Assembly: GCA_005880795.1 (NCBI GenBank)
Contig: VBGP01000008.1
Span: 62,001 to 126,000, forward strand
Origin: Chloroflexota bacterium
GTDB taxonomy: Bacteria > Chloroflexota > Dormibacteria > Dormibacterales > Dormibacteraceae
Direction of reading: 5' to 3'
DNA: 64,000 nucleotides
The notes below the pieces were generated by a model that saw only the letters and a list, made by a program, of their open reading frames with translations, was not told the origin of the DNA and ran no database searches. A program made the position numbers and the translations under genes. Shown here piece after piece: positions 24,493 to 35,466 of the stretch. Within the stretch, counting starts at the first letter, position 1. Each line of letters starts with the position of its first letter.

Positions 24493-25797
24493 TTGATCGA
24501 GCGGTACTCGCTGCCCGCGATGCGCGCGGTCTGGTCTGAGCAGCACAAATTCGAGCTCTGGCTGCGGATCGAGGTCCTGGCCTGCGAGGCCTGGGCGTCG
24601 CTGGGCCGGATTCCCGAATCCGCGCTGCAGAAGATCCGCAAGGGCACATTCGACGCAACGAAGATCGCCGAGGTCGAATCACGCGTCGGCCACGACGTGA
24701 TCGCCTTCCTCACGGTTCTCAACGAGTCCATCGGGCAGCCGGAGGCTCGGTACGTGCACCTCGGTATGACGAGCCAGGACCTGAACGACACGGCGATGGC
24801 CGTCCAGATGGTGGAGTCGGCCGCGATGATCGGTCGAGACCTGGCCGCGGTTCGCGAGGCCGCCGCGGAGCTCGCGATCCGGCACCGCCGCACGCTGATG
24901 GCGGGCCGCACCCATGGCATCGTCGCCGAGCCCATCACCTTCGGCTTCAAAGTGGCGGGATGGGTGGCCGAGCTCGACCGGACGATCGCTCGGCTGGGGC
25001 ATGCGGCCGATGAGGCAGCGGTCGGCCGGGTCAGCGGCGCGGTCGGTACGCACGCGACCATCGATCCGCGGGTCGAGGAGCATGTATGCAGCGCGCTGGG
25101 CCTCAAGGTAGACGTCGTCTCGACGCAAGTCGTGGCTCGCGACCGGCACTCCAGTTTCATGTCCGCGCTGGCGATCGCAGCTGGGACGCTGGAGCGCGTC
25201 GCCACCGAGATAAGACACCTCCAACGAAGCGAGATCGGCGAGGTGTTCGAGCCATTTGGCAAGGAGCAGAAAGGAAGCTCGGCGATGCCGCACAAGCGAA
25301 ACCCGGTTCTCACCGAGCGCGTGTGCGGGCTCGCCCGCGTGGTGCGCGGAAACCTCGTCACGGCCCTCGAGAACACCGCCTTGTGGCACGAGCGCGACAT
25401 CAGCCACTCGTCGGCGGAGCGGATCATCTTTCCCGATGCGTGTGCCACCGTCGATTACATGGCGATCGAGATGAACAATGTTTTGCGCGGTCTGGAGGTG
25501 CGTCCCGATCGCATGCTCGCCAATCTGCAGCTCGCGGGCGGTGTCGTATTCTCCCAGCGCGTGCTGCTGGCCATGGTCGATAGCGGCATGTCGCGCGAGG
25601 ACGCTTACCTGGTGGTTCAGAAAGCAGCCATGCAGGCGATGGAAGGCGGACCTGGCTTTCGCGCTCTGCTGCAACAGAATGATGAGGTCATGAAGCGCAT
25701 TGGCCCGAAAATGGACGCGGTGTTTGATCCCTGGGCCGGCCTGGAGCACACAGACCTGGCCTACGAACGGCTAGGGCTAGGAGTTGTAAGCAGTTGA
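24493..25797 (+). CDS. purB: Adenylosuccinate lyase
   Basis: This 434-residue lyase removes fumarate from SAICAR and from adenylosuccinate. It starts MIERYSLPAMRAVWSEQHKFELW and has HLGMTSQDLNDTAMA, AGRTHGIVAEP with the catalytic histidine, RVSGAVGTHA, and the superfamily signature GSSAMPHKRNPVL with the catalytic serine. TTG 24493 is the start, close behind a consensus -10. It is the first gene of a tightly overlapping purine operon, and its stop overlaps purC in TTGA. Confidence 0.95.
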   Translation: MIERYSLPAMRAVWSEQHKFELWLRIEVLACEAWASLGRIPESALQKIRKGTFDATKIAEVESRVGHDVIAFLTVLNESIGQPEARYVHLGMTSQDLNDTAMAVQMVESAAMIGRDLAAVREAAAELAIRHRRTLMAGRTHGIVAEPITFGFKVAGWVAELDRTIARLGHAADEAAVGRVSGAVGTHATIDPRVEEHVCSALGLKVDVVSTQVVARDRHSSFMSALAIAAGTLERVATEIRHLQRSEIGEVFEPFGKEQKGSSAMPHKRNPVLTERVCGLARVVRGNLVTALENTALWHERDISHSSAERIIFPDACATVDYMAIEMNNVLRGLEVRPDRMLANLQLAGGVVFSQRVLLAMVDSGMSREDAYLVVQKAAMQAMEGGPGFRALLQQNDEVMKRIGPKMDAVFDPWAGLEHTDLAYERLGLGVVSS

Positions 25798-26714
25798 TTG
25801 CCGGACCGCCGCTCAACGAGACCACCCTTCCGCTCAAGCTCTTCGCAAGGGGCAAGGTCCGCGACACGTACGAGCTCGACACGGACAAATTGCTGATGGT
25901 CGCGACTGATCGCATCTCCGCTTTCGACCACGTCCTGCCGAACGGAATTCCGGACCGCGGCAAGGTGCTGACCCAGCTGTCCATCTTCTGGTTCTCCCAG
26001 ACCGATACGTTTCAGACGAACCACCTGGTCTCTGGGATGGTTCCGGACTTGCCCGTCGCGCTGAAGGATTTTCGCGACAAGCTCGCGGGCCGTTTCATGA
26101 TCGTGCGCAAGGCCAAGCGAATCGACTACGAATGCGTGGTCCGCGGTTACCTCGCCGGCAGCGCGTGGAAGGAGTATCAGGAGTCCCAGAGCCTTGCAGG
26201 TGAATCCATGCCCCCGGGCCTGGTGCAGAGCCAGAAGTTGGTGACGCCGATCTTCTCGCCGGCGACCAAGGCCGAGTCCGGCCACGACGAGAACATCACG
26301 TTTGACCACATGAAGAAAGACATCGGCGACGACCTCGCCACCAAGCTTCGCGACGCGAGCCTGGAGCTCTATAAGTACGCGTCCGAGTTTTCGGCACGGC
26401 GCGGCCTCATCCTGGCCGATACCAAATTCGAGTTTGGCCTGGTCGGCGACGACCTCATTCTCATCGATGAGGTGCTCACGCCTGACAGCTCGCGCTACTG
26501 GGACGCGGTGACCTATCAAGTCGGTGCATCGCCCGACGCCTACGACAAGCAGCTCGTCCGCGATTGGCTTTCGCGTTCGGGCTGGGATAAGGAATCCGAC
26601 CCGCCCCCGCTTCCGCCGGATGTCGTGATGCAGACGCGGTTGCGCTACCTGACCGCATACCAGCGGCTGGTCGGCAAGCCGCTGTTCCCGCCCAAACCCA
26701 GGAATGAACCATGA
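25794..26714 (+). CDS. purC: SAICAR synthetase
   Basis: This 306-residue enzyme couples CAIR with aspartate using ATP. It opens with [13 protein letters not shown], then [50 protein letters not shown] and LADTKFEFG, ending with the nucleotide-site [15 protein letters not shown]. It is of the longer (~300 residue) class. TTG 25794 overlaps the purB stop; purS starts in an ATGA overlap at its end. Confidence 0.94.
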   Translation: MIAGPPLNETTLPLKLFARGKVRDTYELDTDKLLMVATDRISAFDHVLPNGIPDRGKVLTQLSIFWFSQTDTFQTNHLVSGMVPDLPVALKDFRDKLAGRFMIVRKAKRIDYECVVRGYLAGSAWKEYQESQSLAGESMPPGLVQSQKLVTPIFSPATKAESGHDENITFDHMKKDIGDDLATKLRDASLELYKYASEFSARRGLILADTKFEFGLVGDDLILIDEVLTPDSSRYWDAVTYQVGASPDAYDKQLVRDWLSRSGWDKESDPPPLPPDVVMQTRLRYLTAYQRLVGKPLFPPKPRNEP

Positions 26715-26968
26715 TTGCGCGAGTCATCGTTACACCAAAGCCTGTGGTCAACGACCCGCAAGGAGTCACGGTCAAGCAGGGGCTTGCCTCGCTCGGCTTT
26801 CGCGAGGTCTCCGATGTCCGCGTCGGCAAGTACATCGAGGTCAACCTCGACACTTCGAGCGAGCACGAGGCCCGCGAGCGCGTGGAGGCGATGTGCCGCC
26901 AGCTGCTCGCCAACCACGTGATCGAAGACTTCCGCTTCGACATCGAACCGGAGCACAAGCGACGGTGA
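26711..26968 (+). CDS. purS: FGAM synthase subunit PurS
   Basis: This 85-residue structural subunit bridges PurL and PurQ in the three-part phosphoribosylformylglycinamidine synthase. It has the typical opening [20 protein letters not shown] and the [18 protein letters not shown] core, then the second strand-helix pair. It is flanked by ATGA and GTGA overlaps, in the standard purS-purQ-purL order. Confidence 0.92.
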   Translation: MIARVIVTPKPVVNDPQGVTVKQGLASLGFREVSDVRVGKYIEVNLDTSSEHEARERVEAMCRQLLANHVIEDFRFDIEPEHKRR

Positions 26969-27665
26969 AGTTCGGCGTCGTGGTCTTCCCCGGCACGTGG
27001 TCGGACCGGGACTGCGGCTGGGTCGTCGACCAGGTGCTGGGCGCGGAGCTGACCTACTTGTGGCACAGAGACACCGACCTCAAGGGGTGCGACTGCGTCA
27101 TCCTGCCCGGTGGCTTCGCCTACGGCGACTACCTTCGAACGGGCGCGATCGCGAGGTTTGCGCCTGTGATGGAGCAGATCGGCGAGTTCGCCGACCGTGG
27201 CGGGCTGGTCTGGGGAATCTGCAACGGCTTTCAGGTGCTGTGCGAAGCCGGGCTGTTGCCGGGCGCGCTCATCCGCAATGCCTCGCTCGAGTTTCGCTGC
27301 GAGTGGACGAACCTGCTCGTGGAGCGCACCGACCTGCCGTTCACATCGCAGTGCGCGGAGCGCGATGTCATCCGCGTGCCGATCGCGCACGGCGAGGGCA
27401 GCTACTTCGCGGATCCCGCCACGCTGTCGCGCCTGGAGCAGCGCGGCCAGGTGGTGTTCCGGTACTGCGGTTCTGACGGACGTGTCGTGCCCGGCGCCAA
27501 TCCCAATGGATCGCTCCACAACATCGCGGGCATCGTCAACGCGCGTGGCAACGTCCTTGGCATGATGCCTCACCCCGAGCGCTGCTCGGAGGCGGAGCTC
27601 GGTGGCACCGACGGGTTGAAGCTGTTTCGGTCGGTGGCGGACAACGCGCTGAAGGTCCTGGTGTC

Positions 27666-27669
<4 letters not shown>
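26965..27669 (+). CDS. purQ: FGAM synthase glutaminase subunit PurQ
   Basis: This 234-residue class I glutamine amidotransferase supplies ammonia to PurL. It begins [16 protein letters not shown] and has [19 protein letters not shown], the nucleophile in [21 protein letters not shown] and the catalytic HPE in GMMPHPER. The GTG start forms a GTGA overlap with purS, and the stop overlaps purL in TTGA. Confidence 0.94.
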
Positions 27670-29855
<2,186 letters not shown>

Positions 29856-29857
29856 CC

Positions 29858-31288
29858 ATGTGTGGAGTTTTCGGAATCTGCGCCAAGCAGGGCGTCGACG
29901 TGGCGAACCTCACCTACTTCGGTCTCTTTGCGCTGCAGCACCGCGGCCAGGAGTCGGCGGGCATCGCCGTTTCCGACGGGGAATCCGTGCGTGTGCATCG
30001 CGACATGGGACTCGTGGCCCACGTCTTCTCCCCGGCCCGGCTCAAAGAGCTGGGCGAGGGCTCGATCATCGCTTTGGGCCACACGCGATACTCGACCACA
30101 GGCGCCAGCCGGGCGGAGAACGCGCATCCGCTGCCGTTCCATCACCCGACACTGGGTCCGGGCGCCATCGCGCACAACGGCAACCTGCTGAATGCGGACG
30201 CCCTCCGTGCCCAGCTCGTGGAGCAGGGCGTGACGTTTGAGACGGCCCTCGACACAGAGGTCATGGCACGCCTCATCGAGAACACGCATGGCCGCTCCTG
30301 GGAGGACGTGATCCGCCGCACGTTCGCGCGCGTCGTCGGCGCCTATTCCTGCGGAGTGATCACACCCAACCAGCTCATCGCGCTGCGCGATCCCTTTGGT
30401 TTCCGGCCACTGTGCATCGGCTACATCCCGCTGCCCGGTCAACCCGCACACGTCGTCGCATCCGAGACCTGCGCCCTCGACACCGTGCGCGCCACTTTCG
30501 TGCGCGAGGTGCAGCCGGGCGAGATGGTGGTGATGGACGAGCATGGAGTCCACAGCGTCGGCTTCCAGGCCTCGAGCAAGCACGCGATGTGCGTGTTCGA
30601 GTTCATCTATTTCGCGCGCCCCGACTCCATCCTCAAGAACTGCGAGCTCGAGGATGCGCGCATCCGGATGGGCCACGAGCTCGCGCAGGAGGCGCCCGTC
30701 GAGGCCGACATGGTGGTGCCGTTTCCGGACTCGGGTACGCCGGCCGCGATCGGATACGCCGAAGCCTCGGGCATCCCGTTTCGCGAGGCCATGATGAAGA
30801 GCCGCTACATCAACCGGACCTTCATCCAGCCCGACCAATCGCTGCGCGAATCAGGGGTCATGCTCAAGCTCAACCCGCTGCCGCGATCGATCAAAGGCAA
30901 GCGTCTGATCGCTGTCGACGACTCGATCGTGCGCGGCACCACCTCGAGGCGCATCATCGAGCGCCTGCGCGCGGCCGGCGCGAGCGAGATCCACATGCGC
31001 ATCTCGAGCCCACCGATGAGGTTCCCGTGCTTCATGGGGGTGGACATCGGCTCGACCAAAGAGCTCATCGCGGCCGGGCGATCGGTGGACCAGGTTCGCC
31101 AGCAGATTGGGGCAGACTCGCTCCACTACCTGTCCATCCCCGGACTGATCCGGGCGATCGGCCGCGGCACGTCGCAGGAGTTCTGCCGCGCCTGCTTCGA
31201 CGGCTCCTATCCGGTGCCCGTGCCGCAGCAATTAGAAATGGACAAGATGCAGTTCGAGCCGTCGGGATTGGTCACGTCGCAAACGTGA
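29858..31288 (+). CDS. purF: Amidophosphoribosyltransferase
   Basis: This 476-residue enzyme makes phosphoribosylamine from PRPP and glutamine, the first committed purine step. The N-terminal Ntn glutaminase starts directly MCGVFGI, so Cys2 becomes the nucleophile after Met removal and there is no longer propeptide. LFALQHRGQESAGIA, the PRPP site LIAVDDSIVRGTTSRRII and MRISSPPMRFPCFMGVDI follow. C443 and C446 in FCRACFDG, plus the cysteine in PCFMG, fit the [4Fe-4S] ligands of the Bacillus-type enzyme. The last ~15 codons contain a 20-bp sequence repeated downstream. Confidence 0.94.
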   Translation: MCGVFGICAKQGVDVANLTYFGLFALQHRGQESAGIAVSDGESVRVHRDMGLVAHVFSPARLKELGEGSIIALGHTRYSTTGASRAENAHPLPFHHPTLGPGAIAHNGNLLNADALRAQLVEQGVTFETALDTEVMARLIENTHGRSWEDVIRRTFARVVGAYSCGVITPNQLIALRDPFGFRPLCIGYIPLPGQPAHVVASETCALDTVRATFVREVQPGEMVVMDEHGVHSVGFQASSKHAMCVFEFIYFARPDSILKNCELEDARIRMGHELAQEAPVEADMVVPFPDSGTPAAIGYAEASGIPFREAMMKSRYINRTFIQPDQSLRESGVMLKLNPLPRSIKGKRLIAVDDSIVRGTTSRRIIERLRAAGASEIHMRISSPPMRFPCFMGVDIGSTKELIAAGRSVDQVRQQIGADSLHYLSIPGLIRAIGRGTSQEFCRACFDGSYPVPVPQQLEMDKMQFEPSGLVTSQT

Positions 31289-31344
31289 TACCTGCTGGGG
31301 TCCCCATGCGCAGCATGGGGGGAGTGGACAAGATGCAGTTCGAG
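31239..31344 (+). repeat. 20-bp direct repeat around the purF-purM junction
   Basis: TGGACAAGATGCAGTTCGAG occurs at 31239-31258, inside the 3' end of purF, and again at 31325-31344 in the purF-purM gap, 86 bp apart. Both copies are read in a MDKMQFE / VDKMQFE frame, which suggests a partial tandem duplication of the purF 3' end or a recombination scar. Confidence 0.8.
31302..31320 (+). other. Perfect hairpin in the purF-purM gap
   Basis: CCCCATGC, loop GCA, GCATGGGG forms an 8-bp stem with a 3-base loop. There is no U-run after it, so it is not a classical terminator. It may stabilise or partially attenuate the transcript between purF and purM. Confidence 0.5.
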
Positions 31345-31374
31345 ACTCCCCCGATCCAGCTGATCAAAGTCTGA
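31306..31374 (+). other. 22-codon ORF coupled to purM (possible leader or duplicated tail)
   Basis: ATG 31306 opens a short frame ending at TGA 31372-31374, which overlaps the purM ATG as TGATG. Its middle, GVDKMQFE, repeats the C-terminal LEMDKMQFE of PurF. It may be just a relic of duplication, but the stop-start overlap would couple its translation to purM. A second ATG at 31333 follows a GGGGGGAG sequence. Confidence 0.35.
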
Positions 31375-32477
31375 TGTCCGGCGAGGGGCTGTCGTACGCC
31401 GCGGCCGGCGTCGACATCGAGGCGTATGAGCGTGTGCTGGAGCGCGTCAAGCCGCTGATCGCAACGACGCACGGCAAAGAGGTCGCGGTCGGCGTCGGGC
31501 CTTTCGCCGGGCTCTACGCGCTGCCGGGCGGCGGGCATCTCGCCGCCAGCGCCGACGGTGTGGGGACCAAGATCAAAGTCGCCATCGCCGCCGAAAGCCA
31601 TCGCGGGATCGGCGTGGACATCGTCGCTCATTGCGTTAACGACATCGCGACCGCCGGCGCCCGACCGCTCTTTTTTCTCGACTACTTCGCGACCGGTCAA
31701 CTGGATCCCGAAGTCTTCTCCGAGCTGGTCGAGGGCATGACCGCGGCGTGCCGCGAAGCGGGATGCGCCCTGCTCGGTGGGGAGACGGCCGAGATGCCCG
31801 GTATGTACGCCCTTGGCGACTACGACCTCGCCGGCTTCATCGTCGGCCTGGTCGATGCAGGCTCTCGTCGAACTGCCGTCGGGGCGGGTGATGTCCTGCT
31901 CGGTCTTCCGTCGAGTGGCCTCCACACCAACGGGTACTCGCTCGTGCGCAAGGTGTTCGAGGACGTGCCTCTCAGTCATGTCTTCCCGGAGCTGGGAAAG
32001 CCGCTAGGAGAGGTGCTGCTGGAGCCGCACCGCTCCTACCTCGCGGACCTGAACGGCCTCCACTGGAAAGGCGCTGCGCATGTCACGGGCGGGGGCATCC
32101 TGGGCAATCTTCCACGCTGTCTACCAGAGGGCCTGGGCGCGCGGCTGGATCGGGGTGCGTGGCAGGTTCCGCCGATCTTTGACCTGGTGCGCCGGCGCGG
32201 CAACATCACGGACGACGAGATGTTCGGAACGTTCAACATGGGACTTGGCATGATCGTGGTGGTCGACCGAGCCGACGTTCCCGGACCGGGCCGGATCGGG
32301 TGGAGATCCGCTGAAACTCGGGATTTGCGTCTCCGGCAAGGGCAGCAACCTCCGCAACCTCGTCGAGCTCGGATTCGACGTCGTCGCGGTGGCGACCAAC
32401 CGACCATCGTGCGCAGGCGCCGCTTTCGCGCGCGAGCGCGGCATCCCGCTGGCGGAGCTCTCGCAGAGATCTTTTGA
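31374..32477 (+). CDS. purM: Phosphoribosylformylglycinamidine cyclo-ligase with disrupted C-terminus
   Basis: This AIR synthetase closes the imidazole ring of FGAM with ATP. Family motifs are intact to about codon 300: SYAAAGVDIEAYERVLERVK, LAASADGVGTKIKVA, HCVNDIATAGARPLFFLDY, LLGGETAEMPGMYA, GLPSSGLHTNGYSLVR and TFNMGLGMIVVVDRADV. After that the frame runs into purN sequence up to 32477 and loses similarity. In a different frame, a normal-looking PurM ending (DRVEIR then TGA 32312-32314) is present. The residues between are too few by about 25-30. A small out-of-frame deletion, real or an assembly error, near 32270-32290 is the simplest reading. Confidence 0.8.
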   Translation: MSGEGLSYAAAGVDIEAYERVLERVKPLIATTHGKEVAVGVGPFAGLYALPGGGHLAASADGVGTKIKVAIAAESHRGIGVDIVAHCVNDIATAGARPLFFLDYFATGQLDPEVFSELVEGMTAACREAGCALLGGETAEMPGMYALGDYDLAGFIVGLVDAGSRRTAVGAGDVLLGLPSSGLHTNGYSLVRKVFEDVPLSHVFPELGKPLGEVLLEPHRSYLADLNGLHWKGAAHVTGGGILGNLPRCLPEGLGARLDRGAWQVPPIFDLVRRRGNITDDEMFGTFNMGLGMIVVVDRADVPGPGRIGWRSAETRDLRLRQGQQPPQPRRARIRRRRGGDQPTIVRRRRFRARARHPAGGALAEIF

Positions 32478-32883
32478 CTCGGCCGAGCAGCGTGATGTCG
32501 CCATGCGCGATTTCTTCATCCGGCATCGAGTGGAGCTCGTTGTCGACGCCGGTTACGACCGCATCCACACGGCCCCGTTCCTTGAAGCATTCGAGAGCCG
32601 GATCATCAACGTTCACCCCTCGCTTCTGCCGCAGTTCAGCGGGGGGATGGACGCCATCGAGCAAGCGCTGGAGAGCGGAGCCAGCCAAACCGGTGCGACG
32701 GTCCACGTCGTGACCTCTGAGCTGGACGCGGGCCCAATCCTGCTCCAGGAAGCGGTCTCGATCATGGAAGGCGAAACGGTGGAGACTCTTCGCCAGAAGC
32801 TGCACGAGGCCGAGTACCGGATCCTCCCCGCGGGGATCAGGCTGATGGAGGCGCGACTTGCCAACAGCCCTCTTATCCGTTAG
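32311..32883 (+). CDS. purN: Phosphoribosylglycinamide formyltransferase
   Basis: This 190-residue enzyme transfers formyl from 10-formyl-THF to GAR. It opens KLGICVSGKGSNLRNLVEL with the phosphate-binding loop, and has VVDAGYDRIHTAPFLEAF in the folate region, IINVHPSLLPQFSG with the catalytic histidine, and GATVHVVTSELDAGPIL with the catalytic aspartate. No ATG, GTG or TTG lies upstream in frame after the stop at 32251. The first canonical start (GTG 32389) would remove the loop, so CTG 32311, in a CTGA overlap with the relic purM stop, is taken as the start. Confidence 0.88.
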   Translation: MKLGICVSGKGSNLRNLVELGFDVVAVATNRPSCAGAAFARERGIPLAELSQRSFDSAEQRDVAMRDFFIRHRVELVVDAGYDRIHTAPFLEAFESRIINVHPSLLPQFSGGMDAIEQALESGASQTGATVHVVTSELDAGPILLQEAVSIMEGETVETLRQKLHEAEYRILPAGIRLMEARLANSPLIR

Positions 32884-34384
32884 CGACAAGAGCGGACTCA
32901 CCGCTTTCGCCCGCGGGCTCAAGCGCCTCGGTTACGACCTCTTCGCCACAGGAAGCACCTTGCAGGCCATCGAGGACGCGTCGCTTGACGTCCAACCGGT
33001 GAGCGACCTGACGGGCTTTCCCGAGATGATGGACGGCCGGGTCAAGACGCTGCACCCGGGCGTCCACGCGGGCATTCTGGCCAGGCGCGACAAGCCGGAG
33101 CACCTGGAAGCGCTGGCCCAGCACGGGCTGCGCGAGATCGACCTCGTTTGCTGCAATCTGTACCCGTTCATCGACACCGTCGTCGGCGAAAAGGTCACCT
33201 TCGAGGCTGCCATCGAGCAGATCGACGTCGGCGGTCCGGCCATGATTCGCGCCGCGGCCAAGAACCACCAATCGGTGGTCGTGGTGGTGCGGCCGGAGCG
33301 ATATTCGGAGGTCCTCGGAGCGCTCCACGAGGGAGCGCTCGACGAACCCGCGCGGAGAAGCCTGGCGGCCGAGGCTTTCGCGCACACATCTGCTTACGAC
33401 GCCTGGGTCGCCGCCTACATGAGAAGGGATGCACGCAACGGCTTCCCGAGCGAGCTCACCATCCCGGGCCAGCTCGCCGAACCGCTCAAATACGGCGAGA
33501 ACGAGCACCAGAAGGCTGCTTTCTACCGGCTGGGTCCAGATCCCGGAGGCCTCGGTGGCGCAGTGCAGGTGCACGGTGGGGCGCCCGGGTTCAACAACCT
33601 CCAGGACGCCTCGGCCGCCTACCAGCTCGTGATGGATTACGCCGAGCCGGCCGCGGCGATCGTCAAGCACATGAACCCTTGTGGGCTCGCGGTCGCGCAA
33701 GACGCGGCCACGGCGTATCGGATGGCCTTTGAATGCGACAAGGTCTCTGCCTTCGGCGGGATCGTTTCTATCAACCGGCCGCTCGACCGCGCGACCGCCG
33801 AGCAGATCGTGCAGATCGTCACGCACGTCGTGATCGCGCCCAAAGTCCTCGATGAAGCAAGGGATGTCCTAGCGCGGCGCAAGAACATGATCGTCCTCGC
33901 GGCCCAGCCGGCGCACCAGGGTCTGTTCGACTATGACGTCCGCTCGGTGCCTGGTGGCTTCCTGGTGCAGGAGTGGGACCGCGCCGGTTTTGACCGGTCG
34001 GCGTGCAAGACCGTAACCCGCCGCGCCCCGACCGAAGAGGAATGGCGACAGCTGGGACTCGCCTGGACCGGCGTCAAACACGTCAAGTCGAACGCGATCG
34101 TGCTTTTCAAGGACGACGCAGCGATCGGTGTCGGCGCCGGCCAGATGTCACGCGTCGAGGCGGTTCAGCTTGCGGTGCAGCGGGCGGGGGAGAGGTCGCA
34201 AGGCGCGGTCATGGCTTCGGACGCGTTCTTTCCGTTTCCTGACGGCCTCGAGCTGGGCATTCGCGCCGGGGTCACCGCGGTGATCCAGCCTGGCGGTTCA
34301 ATGAAGGACGCCGACGTGATCGCGGCCGCCGACGCCGCCGGCATCGCGATGGTGGTGACGGGCCGCCGCCACTTCAAGCATTGA
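32858..34384 (+). CDS. purH: Bifunctional AICAR transformylase / IMP cyclohydrolase
   Basis: This 508-residue enzyme performs the last two steps to IMP. The MGS-like cyclohydrolase part begins ALLSVSDKSGLTAFARGL and has ATGSTLQAIED, GFPEMMDGRVKTLHPGVHAGIL and CNLYPF. The transformylase part has LKYGENEHQKAAFY, KHMNPCGLAVA, SAFGGIVSINRP, the catalytic KHVKSNAIVL region, GAGQMSRVEAV and SDAFFPFPDG. TTG 32858 overlaps the end of purN by 26 bases. The stop overlaps kynA in TTGA. Confidence 0.95.
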   Translation: MPTALLSVSDKSGLTAFARGLKRLGYDLFATGSTLQAIEDASLDVQPVSDLTGFPEMMDGRVKTLHPGVHAGILARRDKPEHLEALAQHGLREIDLVCCNLYPFIDTVVGEKVTFEAAIEQIDVGGPAMIRAAAKNHQSVVVVVRPERYSEVLGALHEGALDEPARRSLAAEAFAHTSAYDAWVAAYMRRDARNGFPSELTIPGQLAEPLKYGENEHQKAAFYRLGPDPGGLGGAVQVHGGAPGFNNLQDASAAYQLVMDYAEPAAAIVKHMNPCGLAVAQDAATAYRMAFECDKVSAFGGIVSINRPLDRATAEQIVQIVTHVVIAPKVLDEARDVLARRKNMIVLAAQPAHQGLFDYDVRSVPGGFLVQEWDRAGFDRSACKTVTRRAPTEEEWRQLGLAWTGVKHVKSNAIVLFKDDAAIGVGAGQMSRVEAVQLAVQRAGERSQGAVMASDAFFPFPDGLELGIRAGVTAVIQPGGSMKDADVIAAADAAGIAMVVTGRRHFKH

Positions 34385-35127
34385 GCCGCCGCTTCGGGGA
34401 AGAGGGCCGCCAGCTTTCCTATGGCACCTATCTCAAGGTGCCCGAGCTCCTTTCGCTGCAGCAGGGCCTCAGCCAGGAGCATGACGAGCTCCTCTTCATC
34501 GTGGCCCACCAGGCCTACGAGCTGTGGTTCAAGGTCGTCCTGTTCGAGCTCGAGGCGGCGCGGGACCGGATCGATGCCGGCGACATCTTCTTCGCCCGCC
34601 ACCACCTGCACCGCGTCCACGTCATCGAAGAGCTCCTGGTCGAACAGATCGAGGTCCTCGAGACGATGTCGCCGCAGGACTTTCTCGCCTTTCGCTCCAA
34701 GCTCGCCCCGGCGAGCGGATTTCAGTCGGTGCAGTTCCGCGAGATCGAGTTTCTCTCGGGCCTGAAGGAGCCCAAGTACGTGGCCCGGCTGGAAGCGACG
34801 CCCGAAGAGTTGAGCCGCCTGACGAGGCGCCTCGAAGAGCCTTCGGTGGACGATGCCTTTCGCTCTCTAATCGAGCGACGAGGCGCGCCCTCGCTGCTCG
34901 AGATCTTTCGGGACCGAGACCGGTATGGCGACCTGTTCGACCTGTGCGAGGGACTGCTCAACCACGACGAGACGTTTGCCCACTGGCGGGCCCGGCACGT
35001 GCTGATGGTCGAGCGCCAGATCGGGAGCAAGACGGGGACCGGTGGCAGCAGCGGCGCTGAATATCTTCGCTCCACGCTGGGCAAGCGTTTCTACCCAGAG
35101 CTGTGGGAGGTTCGGTCGCAGCTGTGA
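34381..35127 (+). CDS. kynA: Tryptophan 2,3-dioxygenase
   Basis: This 248-residue haem enzyme opens the indole ring of L-tryptophan to N-formylkynurenine. Motifs are LSYGTYLKVPELLSLQ, FIVAHQAYELWFKV with the substrate-contacting histidine and arginine region, SVQFREIEFLSG, and the haem-ligand histidine in RARHVLMVERQIG followed by KTGTGGSSGAEYL. It is slightly shorter than most bacterial TDOs. TTG 34381 overlaps the purH stop, so an amino-acid-catabolic gene is translationally coupled to the purine operon. No kynB or kynU is nearby. Confidence 0.9.
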   Translation: MSRRFGEEGRQLSYGTYLKVPELLSLQQGLSQEHDELLFIVAHQAYELWFKVVLFELEAARDRIDAGDIFFARHHLHRVHVIEELLVEQIEVLETMSPQDFLAFRSKLAPASGFQSVQFREIEFLSGLKEPKYVARLEATPEELSRLTRRLEEPSVDDAFRSLIERRGAPSLLEIFRDRDRYGDLFDLCEGLLNHDETFAHWRARHVLMVERQIGSKTGTGGSSGAEYLRSTLGKRFYPELWEVRSQL

Positions 35128-35333
35128 CTTCAAGAAAGGGCGCCAATTCCGCACCCGCTGACCTGTTTCCTGGTGAGCGTCCTGAGCACCACATGAAGAA
35201 GGCGCAGGCCGAGCGGCCGCGGGTCACGTGCGGTTCCTGCCGGAAGTTCGACGGCACCGCGTGGTGCCGTCACTGGAACTTCCACACCACGGCGGAATCG
35301 CCGCCGTGCAGCTTCTACGCCAAACGCCCGTAG
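35124..35333 (+). CDS. Small cysteine-rich protein
   Basis: This protein of 69 residues, in a GTGA overlap with kynA, has a flexible N-terminus and a C-terminal cluster VTCGSCRKFDGTAWCRHW followed by ESPPCSFY. It has four cysteines plus histidines, arranged as a probable zinc or iron-sulfur knuckle. No known family was recognised. It is the last gene of the pur-kynA transcript. A 28-bp piece of its 3' end recurs 208 bp downstream with two mismatches. Confidence 0.6.
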   Translation: MTSRKGANSAPADLFPGERPEHHMKKAQAERPRVTCGSCRKFDGTAWCRHWNFHTTAESPPCSFYAKRP

Positions 35334-35392
35334 ACGTTCTCAGCGTCTGTGTCCTGGTCTCGCGTGAGCCAGGAGTCCTTTGTGAAGCTGAA

Positions 35393-35411
35393 GCCCGGAT
35401 TTACTCCGGGC
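35393..35411 (+). terminator. Hairpin, possible terminator of the purine operon
   Basis: GCCCGGA, loop TTTAC, TCCGGGC: a perfect 7-bp stem 60 bases after the last gene. No U-tract follows, so termination is only inferred from position. Confidence 0.4.
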
Positions 35412-35466
35412 GTCCCCTGGTTGCGCAGTAGCGACTCCAGTCAGCCTCTATGTCAAAGGGGGGTCC

